Below are positions 7,474 through 12,335 of a DNA stretch of 12,335 nt, piece after piece. Position numbers and translations under genes: made by a program. Origin of the DNA: Comamonadaceae bacterium (lineage in GTDB: Bacteria > Pseudomonadota > Gammaproteobacteria > Burkholderiales > Burkholderiaceae_C); assembly GCA_947374485.1 (NCBI GenBank), contig CANCCF010000113.1, positions 1 through 12,335 of the forward strand. Reading direction: 5' to 3'. Positions within the stretch are counted from its first letter, which is position 1, and the number at the start of each line of letters is the position of its first letter. The notes under the pieces were generated by a model that made no database searches, was not told where the DNA came from, and worked only from the letters and a program-made list of their open reading frames with translations.

Positions 7474-8367
7474 TCAATACACGTGGACCGCGTATACATG
7501 CACCAGCACGGTCAGCACCAGCACATACACGAAAGGTATGTGGGCCACATGCCAGAGCGAGAGCAAGAAGGAATAGGAGGAGAACTGGGCCACCCGGACC
7601 ACCGATTCCAGGTAGCGGCCCACCATTTTTCTGGCCCCCTTGCGCCTCCGCTGCAGGTCTTGGCGCGACCATTTCTGACTGACTGCCATCTGGGTCATCA
7701 GCACATCCAGTTCGGACACACAAAGGCGGTAGGTCATGAGCTGCAACAGGGGCACCCACACCACGGCCCGTGCCACGTGCAACAGGCCTTGACGGGGTAC
7801 GAGCTGCGTGCGTTCAAAGTCCCTCAGGCGTTGCTCCACGGCCGGTGCGAAGGCCAGGCGCGAGCGCGCGTCGTCCCGGTCCATACCTGCCCTGCGCATG
7901 AGGTCCTGCAAGCTGGTCTGCTCACCCTGCAGGCCACGATTGACTCTTTGAAAAATGAAACGCCCAGCCACTCCACTGCCGGCCACCAGCAGCATGCTGT
8001 AAAGCGCTACGGCAGCGTTCAGGGAAGCGGTCTGAAAATTGGAGTGCAACAGAATGGTGAGCGGACCCAACACCCCCAACACCACATGCATCCAGAACCA
8101 GCCTTTGATGTTGCCCCAGTCGCGAGCAAGACGCAGATGTTTGCGCAATGGGTAGAGCAACAGCAGAAGCATCATGGCGGAGCCCGACACACCCATCCAG
8201 TAGCCCGCGTCATCCCCCGGGGTGAACAAGCCCAGCTGGCTGATGCGCCAGGTGCCCCAAATCAAAAAGGCCAGACCCAAATAGACAAAGGTATCAGCCG
8301 TGAGCACCTGCACCGGCGACCGCTCGTCGCCCTGAGTGGCCAGATCCTGATTCGCCGTTGTTTTCAT
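7474..8367 (-). CDS. Di-heme b-type cytochrome-like membrane protein, probable quinol oxidase module
   Basis: The protein has 297 residues with about six hydrophobic segments (about 25-46, 55-75, 88-110, 117-139, 196-215, 262-295). His94 and His108 lie in one helix and His276 and His290 in another. Each pair is 14 residues apart, the pattern expected for two b hemes held between two helices in cytochrome b/b561-like proteins. A GSGVAGRFIF stretch follows the third helix, and a basic soluble stretch lies at about 140-195. The gene leads the cytochrome c genes, with 14 bases to the next start, so its inferred role is to pass quinol electrons to the 24-heme cytochrome. Start: ATG at 8367; no ATG or GTG is seen just upstream in frame and the ribosome site is weak. 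I recognise no exact family name. It could also be a ferric reductase-like membrane protein. Confidence 0.72.
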   Translation of the reverse strand: MKTTANQDLATQGDERSPVQVLTADTFVYLGLAFLIWGTWRISQLGLFTPGDDAGYWMGVSGSAMMLLLLLYPLRKHLRLARDWGNIKGWFWMHVVLGVLGPLTILLHSNFQTASLNAAVALYSMLLVAGSGVAGRFIFQRVNRGLQGEQTSLQDLMRRAGMDRDDARSRLAFAPAVEQRLRDFERTQLVPRQGLLHVARAVVWVPLLQLMTYRLCVSELDVLMTQMAVSQKWSRQDLQRRRKGARKMVGRYLESVVRVAQFSSYSFLLSLWHVAHIPFVYVLVLTVLVHVYAVHVY

Positions 8368-8577
8368 ATGGATGTTGTTGTCAGGCTGTTGCCTTGTCGA
8401 TGGCTGAGGTTCCTCCCAAGGAATCCCCCCTACTGAACAGTAAACAAAACAGGTTACGGAAATCTTAAGAGGTGTAAGCTTGCCTGCGAAAAGTCTTCAA
8501 CTGCCCACAGTTTGCCTTGATCCGTTGGTAACCAAATGTATTTGGCCTGCCCAGGTGCCCCCCCCGCAATGGCACGG
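8368..8577 (-). other. Intergenic region upstream of the cytochrome operon
   Basis: This 210-base gap is more AT-rich than the genes. It holds short dyads at 8525-8545 and a minus-strand hairpin at 8408-8426 (GGATTCC/GGAACC with one bulged A, six-base loop). TTGAAG at 8495-8500 could be a -35 element, but no good -10 follows at the right distance, so I do not call a promoter. No coding frame here looks real. It is the natural place for the promoter of the three cytochrome genes. Confidence 0.5.
8525..8545. promoter_or_regulatory. Two overlapping inverted repeats, possible operator
   Basis: TTGGT-A-ACCAA (8525-8535) overlaps CCAAAT-GT-ATTTGG (8532-8545). Both are perfect in their arms. They lie between the three-helix membrane protein gene and the b-type cytochrome gene, far enough upstream of 8367 to bind a regulator. 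There is no T-run, so a terminator is unlikely. Functional significance is inferred only. Confidence 0.3.
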
Positions 8578-8976
8578 CTACTTGCGTGGGGCGGATTTGG
8601 CTTCGCGGTCTTGCGGGTTGATCGGGGGCTGCACTTGGTTGTCACTGTAGAGCATGGACAACATGAAGCTTTCCTGGAATCCGACGTGGTGGACCCGGTT
8701 GAGCTGATGCGCAAGGGCACCCCAGACCAGGGCGTAACAGGAGACTCCCAAAATCACCATCAGCGACCAAAAATCCAGTCGGCGCAGCGGGATTTCGAGC
8801 AGCTTGTAATGCGTCAAGGCATAGGCGGCGGCCAATACCAGCACCGTGCTGAACTGGCAATAGGAGGCCAAGTTTCTCAAATGGAGTGCGTTGAGCCGCA
8901 CCAGCACCATGCCCAACAGGGCCAGACAGAGCGTGAGTGCCAGCAGAACCAGAGCGGCGGTGTAAATCGGTTGCAT
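8578..8976 (-). CDS. Small three-helix membrane protein of unknown function
   Basis: The protein has 132 residues with three predicted transmembrane segments at about 5-28, 41-58 and 69-89, then a polar tail. His residues at 32, 56, 90, 96 and 97 lie near helix ends. The start at 8976 has GGGAG 11 bases upstream (8988-8992), with AGAAG nearer. I do not recognise the family. It sits between glcF (90 bases upstream) and the cytochrome operon (210 bases downstream), so it could belong to either or to neither. The hydrophobic pattern and a plausible ribosome site support a real gene. Confidence 0.7.
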   Translation of the reverse strand: MQPIYTAALVLLALTLCLALLGMVLVRLNALHLRNLASYCQFSTVLVLAAAYALTHYKLLEIPLRRLDFWSLMVILGVSCYALVWGALAHQLNRVHHVGFQESFMLSMLYSDNQVQPPINPQDREAKSAPRK

Positions 8977-8994
8977 AAATTGAACTTCTCCCAG

Positions 8995-9014
8995 ACGCCC
9001 ACATTATGGGGCGT
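8995..9014. promoter_or_regulatory. GC-rich inverted repeat in the glcF/membrane-protein gap
   Basis: ACGCCC (8995-9000) pairs with GGGCGT (9009-9014) across an eight-base loop that contains CATAAT on the minus strand, a possible -10 element. No T-run follows, so a classic terminator is not supported. The rest of the 90-base gap (8977-9066) shows nothing else recognisable. Confidence 0.25.
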
Positions 9015-9066
9015 GGCGCCGGATTGACCCAGCGGGAGGCAACAGATCAGCGCTTGTCCGTGCGCA

Positions 9067-10299
9067 TCAAAGTGCCGCGTCCAGCACTTCCACCCAATGC
9101 CGAACCGGATTGGCAGTGCCGCTTTGCAAATGCGTGATGCAGCCGATGTTGGCGCTGATGATGGTCTCTGTGGCTGCGGGCTGCAGGTTGCCCAGCTTGC
9201 GGTCCCGCAGCTGGTAGGCCAGCTCCGGGTTCAGCACCGAATAGGTGCCCGCCGAGCCACAGCACAGGTGTGCCTCGTTGGCCGCAATGCGCACCGCAAA
9301 GCCCAGCTCTGCCAGGTGTTGCTCGACACCGCCGCGCAACTTCTGGCCATGCTGCAGGGTGCAAGGGGGGTGGAACACCAGGCCGGCACGCGGCACGACT
9401 TTGAGCTGCCCGCGCAGGGCGTCCACCAGTTCGGGCAACAGCTCGCTCAAGTCGCGGGTGAGCTCGCTCACGCGGGCGGCCTTGTCGGCATAGGCCGGGT
9501 CGTCCCGCAGGATGTGGCCGTACTCCTTGACCGTGACGCCGCAGCCGGAAGCATTCATGACAATCGCCTCAACGCCACTGCCACTGTCCGGTGCTATCAG
9601 GGGCCACCAGGCGTCGATGTTGCCGCACATCTGTGCTTTGCCACCGTCCTGGTCATTGAGGTGGAATTTGACCGCGCCGCAGCAACCCGACTTGGGCACC
9701 ACCAGACTCTGGATACCGGCAGCATCGAGCACACGGGCGGTGGCGCTGTCGATGTTAGGGGCCATGCTGGGCTGGGCACAACCGGCCAGCAGCAGCACCT
9801 TGCGGGCGTGCGTGCGGCTGGGCCACTGGCCCGCGTCCCGCTTGACCGGCACCTTGTTTTGCAGGCTGTGGGGCAAGAGCGGACGCAGCAACTGGCCGAT
9901 CTGCATGGCCGGTGCAAACAGGGGCGAAGGCAGGCCTTCTTTCAGGGCCCAGCGCACTGCCTTTTCGGCCAGCGGCCGCTCCACCTTGGCATCCACCAGC
10001 TTGCGGCCGATGTCCACCAGGTGGCCATAGTCGACGCCGCTGGGGCAGGTGGTCTCGCAGTTGCGGCAGGTCAGGCAACGGTCCAGGTGCAGCTGCGTGG
10101 CGCGCGTGGGCGCCTCACCCTCAAGCACTTGCTTCATCAGGTAGATGCGCCCGCGCGGCCCGTCCAGCTCGTCGCCCAGCAGCTGGTAGGTGGGGCAGGT
10201 GGCGGTGCAAAAACCACAGTGCACGCACTTGCGCAAAATGGCCTCGGCAGCCAGGCCGTCGGGCGTGCCCTGGTATTCAGGGGCGAGATGGGTTTGCAT
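9067..10299 (-). CDS. glcF: Glycolate oxidase iron-sulfur subunit GlcF
   Basis: The protein has 410 residues, the usual GlcF length. It is the iron-sulfur subunit of the GlcDEF glycolate oxidase, which oxidises glycolate to glyoxylate at the inner membrane. Two 4Fe-4S ferredoxin-type motifs are seen (Cys25, 28, 31, 35 and Cys75, 78, 81, 85), followed by two cysteine-rich CCG domains with CCG at 206-208 and 346-348 and further Cys at 174, 253, 313 and 387. The ATG at 10299 is chosen because the ferredoxin motif then starts at residue 25 as in the family; the frame is open further upstream to 10545, but that part is the glcE coding strand in another frame. It overlaps the end of glcE by 23 bases, indicating translational coupling. 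No strong ribosome site is seen. Confidence 0.93.
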   Translation of the reverse strand: MQTHLAPEYQGTPDGLAAEAILRKCVHCGFCTATCPTYQLLGDELDGPRGRIYLMKQVLEGEAPTRATQLHLDRCLTCRNCETTCPSGVDYGHLVDIGRKLVDAKVERPLAEKAVRWALKEGLPSPLFAPAMQIGQLLRPLLPHSLQNKVPVKRDAGQWPSRTHARKVLLLAGCAQPSMAPNIDSATARVLDAAGIQSLVVPKSGCCGAVKFHLNDQDGGKAQMCGNIDAWWPLIAPDSGSGVEAIVMNASGCGVTVKEYGHILRDDPAYADKAARVSELTRDLSELLPELVDALRGQLKVVPRAGLVFHPPCTLQHGQKLRGGVEQHLAELGFAVRIAANEAHLCCGSAGTYSVLNPELAYQLRDRKLGNLQPAATETIISANIGCITHLQSGTANPVRHWVEVLDAAL

Positions 10300-11452
10300 G
10301 GGGGGTGAGTCCGGGGTTGAAGATCCCCTCTGGATCAAAACTGGCTTTGAGGCGCTGGCTGATGGTGGCCAAGGCAGCGTCCGCAGGTGTGAGGCTGTAG
10401 GACGCTGCTTGGGGTGCTGCAGCACCGCGCCAAAACACCGTGGCACTGCCACCGGCCTGTCGTGCAGCGGCTTGTACCCGGCCGGCGTCTGCGGCCGGGG
10501 CCCAAAGCCAGCGCAGCGCGCCGTGCCACTCCACCAGGCTGGCATAGGGCAGCGCCAGTACGGGCGCCGTCTGCGGCAGGCTCAGGCGCCACAGCTCGGC
10601 GTCAGCCTGTGGCGGCTGGGTGAAAAAAGGCAGTTGCTGGTTGCGGCACAGCGCCCAGTCGGTGCCGCTTTGGGCGGCCTCCAAACGCTGGCCCGGCAGC
10701 TCGGCCAGCATTTTTTGGCAGGCCGCTTCCACCGCCGCCACAGCGCCGCGCAGGCGCACATACAAGCTGGGTTTCGGGGTGCCCGGCTGTGAGGCATCCA
10801 GCACCCAGCAGCTGGCATTGAGTGGCAAGGGCTGGCCGCCCCAGCGGTGCAGGGCTTCCAGGGCTGCGGCCTGCTCCAGCGCGAAGCACAGCGTGGCCTC
10901 AGCCGGGGCCCGCGGCAGCACCTTGAGCGAGACCTCGGTGAGCAGGCCCAAGGTGCCGCGCGCCCCCACCATCAGGCGCGAAACGTCATACCCAGCCACG
11001 TTCTTCATGACCTGGCCACCAAAGGTGAGGTGCTGGCCCAGGCCATTGAGGAGCTTCAGGCCCAGCACATAGTCGCGCACCCCGCCCACGCTGGCACGCG
11101 CGGGGCCGGACAGGCCAGCCGCCAGCATGCCGCCCACTGTGGCAGGTGACGCATCCGTTGCATTCGCCAGGGACCAATGCAAATGCGGCGGCTCGAAGGG
11201 CAGGCACTGGCCTTGTTCGGCCAACAGGGCTTCGAGTTCGGCCAGCGGCGTGCCGCAGCCCACCGTAACCACCAGTTCGGTGGGCTCGTAGCTGACGATG
11301 CCGCTGAGCTCGCGGGTGTCCAGCAAGGTACCGTGCGAGCGGCCCATAAAGTCCTTGCTGCCGCCACCGCGCAGACACAGGGGCGTGCCGTCCGCACGGG
11401 CCGCGGCGATGCGGTCGGTCAGGGTGCGCAGAGCAGATTGCAAATTTGGCAT
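10277..11452 (-). CDS. glcE: Glycolate oxidase FAD-binding subunit GlcE
   Basis: The protein has 391 residues. It belongs to the FAD-binding type 4 (PCMH/VAO) family. The flavin-binding features are GGGSKDFMG (29-37), PTELVVTVGCGTPL (57-70), the ATVGGMLAAGLSGP region (104-117) and KNVAGYDVSRLMVGARGTLG (150-169). The order and the glcF neighbour identify GlcE rather than GlcD. The ATG at 11452 is preferred because its N-terminus resembles known GlcE. A GTG at 11485 would add 11 residues; neither start has a clear ribosome site. The stop lies inside glcF. GlcD, the other flavoprotein of the complex, is not next to it; the upstream neighbour is an SMP-30 gene. Confidence 0.92.
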   Translation of the reverse strand: MPNLQSALRTLTDRIAAARADGTPLCLRGGGSKDFMGRSHGTLLDTRELSGIVSYEPTELVVTVGCGTPLAELEALLAEQGQCLPFEPPHLHWSLANATDASPATVGGMLAAGLSGPARASVGGVRDYVLGLKLLNGLGQHLTFGGQVMKNVAGYDVSRLMVGARGTLGLLTEVSLKVLPRAPAEATLCFALEQAAALEALHRWGGQPLPLNASCWVLDASQPGTPKPSLYVRLRGAVAAVEAACQKMLAELPGQRLEAAQSGTDWALCRNQQLPFFTQPPQADAELWRLSLPQTAPVLALPYASLVEWHGALRWLWAPAADAGRVQAAARQAGGSATVFWRGAAAPQAASYSLTPADAALATISQRLKASFDPEGIFNPGLTPHANPSRP

Positions 11453-11510
11453 GGCGCCGATGGTACGGGCTGCCCAAGGCGGCACGCGTGAATTATTTGA
11501 ACGCGCAGGC

Positions 11511-12335
11511 TTAAATTAATGCGTCTGCAAAGAAGTTCACCTGTAGCCCGGGCGTTGCCACGCGGGTAAAGAAGACCGCGCCCGAGTCGGGGAAGCAGGC
11601 CAGTTCGGCCGCACTGCGGCCATGGCGGGCGCTGGTGAGGTACAGGGTTTGGAGGTCTGGCCCGCCAAAACACGGCATGGTGGGGCACTGGGCTGGGGTT
11701 TCGAGCTCCTGCAGCAATCGTCCATCGGGGGCGAACTGGCATACCCGCCGCCCCTCGAACATGGCCACCCAGTAGTTGCCCAGGGCGTCCACCGCAGCAC
11801 CGTCGGGGCGGCCCTGGTAGCTGCGGTCTTCAAAGGTCCAGCCGGCGGGTTTGGGCGCGAACTGCAAATGCAGGCGTTGCGCGCTCAAGGTGTTGGTGCG
11901 GGTGTCATGGTCCCATGCGTGCACCAGGTGCTGCGGGGTGTCAGCCCAGTACAGGCTTTTGCCATCCGGGCTCCAGGCCAGGCCGTTGGCGGTGAGTGCC
12001 TCACCCGCCTGACGCTGCACGACGGCGCTGCCAAAGCGGCAGTCGATGGAAAAGAGTTCGGCGGCGCGGCTGGCCTTGGGCTCATCAATGGTGCCCACCC
12101 AGAAGCGGCCCTGGGCGTCGCACTTGCCATCGTTGGCACGCACGGTTGCCGTGTCATAGGGCAGCGTGGCAAGCAAGTCCAGTGCGCCGCCCCAGGTGCG
12201 GGCACGGAACACGCCGTGGCGCAGTGCCATGACCAGGCCGCCGCTGGCGGCCGGGGCTATGCAGCCGGGCTCGCTGGGCATGTCCCAGGTCTCCACTGTG
12301 CCGGTGTGAACCTCGGCGCGCAGAATCTTTTTGCC
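11511..12335 (-). CDS. SMP-30/gluconolactonase family protein (N-terminus outside window)
   Basis: There are 274 visible residues; the family is usually about 290-300, so perhaps 20-30 N-terminal residues, including the first metal-binding Glu, lie beyond 12335. Beta-propeller motifs are present: RANDGKCDAQGRFWVGT, LTANGLAWSPDGKSLYWAD, and GRPDGAAVDALGNYWVA, which hold the Asn and Asp expected to bind the divalent metal. The family hydrolyses sugar lactones such as gluconolactone. The true substrate cannot be told from sequence. It ends with TAA at 11511-11513, 58 bases before the preferred glcE start on the same strand, so joint transcription is possible. Confidence 0.88.
   Translation of the reverse strand, partial: GKKILRAEVHTGTVETWDMPSEPGCIAPAASGGLVMALRHGVFRARTWGGALDLLATLPYDTATVRANDGKCDAQGRFWVGTIDEPKASRAAELFSIDCRFGSAVVQRQAGEALTANGLAWSPDGKSLYWADTPQHLVHAWDHDTRTNTLSAQRLHLQFAPKPAGWTFEDRSYQGRPDGAAVDALGNYWVAMFEGRRVCQFAPDGRLLQELETPAQCPTMPCFGGPDLQTLYLTSARHGRSAAELACFPDSGAVFFTRVATPGLQVNFFADALI

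Noticed and set aside
5903..7576. Plus-strand open frame of 557 codons opposite the 24-heme cytochrome
   Set aside because: The Val/Leu/Ala-rich sequence is the complement of Lys- and Cys-rich codons, and it crosses the gap into the next gene. The minus-strand frame has a signal peptide and 24 heme motifs.
1..8367. Mtr/Pio-type outer-membrane porin-cytochrome complex
   Set aside because: No beta-barrel gene is present in the window and the two cytochromes do not have the ten-heme MtrA layout. The possibility outside the left edge cannot be excluded.
8454..8720. Minus-strand open frame of 88 codons overlapping the small membrane protein
   Set aside because: It overlaps the better-supported 8578-8976 gene in another frame, has no signal, membrane or domain pattern, and no ribosome site was evident.
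10300..10545. Longer glcF start giving 492 residues
   Set aside because: The added 82 residues overlap glcE coding sequence, lack homology-like features, and would push the ferredoxin motif far from its usual position.

Overview
The window is GC-rich bacterial DNA. All seven supported genes lie on the minus strand, so they read from the right edge towards the left. Proteobacterial gene content (glycolate oxidase subunits GlcE and GlcF, an SMP-30 family lactonase), high GC and an unusually large c-type cytochrome cluster suggest a beta-proteobacterium, perhaps a Rhodoferax-like member of the Comamonadaceae. That placement is inference from style and content, not a database match.

Right part (about 9067-12335): a partial SMP-30/gluconolactonase-type gene, then glcE and glcF, closely spaced or overlapping. 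This is a carbon-metabolism block (sugar lactone hydrolysis, glycolate oxidation). GlcD is not seen in the window. Next comes a 132-residue three-helix membrane protein of unknown function (8578-8976), then a 210-base intergenic stretch with short dyads.

Left part (1-8367): three tightly spaced genes that look like one electron-transfer operon. First is a polytopic membrane protein with two pairs of histidines, each 14 residues apart, as in di-heme b-type cytochromes. After 14 bases comes a secreted, lysine-rich cytochrome c with 24 CXXCH heme motifs in a three-heme, ~68-residue repeat. After 34 bases comes a giant secreted cytochrome c that runs off the left edge, with 1865 residues and 50 CXXCH motifs visible and no stop codon. 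The giant protein is a tandem array of ~261-340-residue units carrying 7, 7, 9, 9, 9 and at least 5 hemes after a four-heme N-terminal segment.

Read together, the left block suggests a path from quinol in the inner membrane (b-type cytochrome) through a periplasmic 24-heme carrier to a very long exported heme chain. This is the most interesting content of the window: an apparent extracellular or long-range electron conduit with at least 74 c-type hemes encoded by two adjacent genes. No MtrB-like outer-membrane barrel is seen here. No rRNA, tRNA, CRISPR array or mobile element was found.
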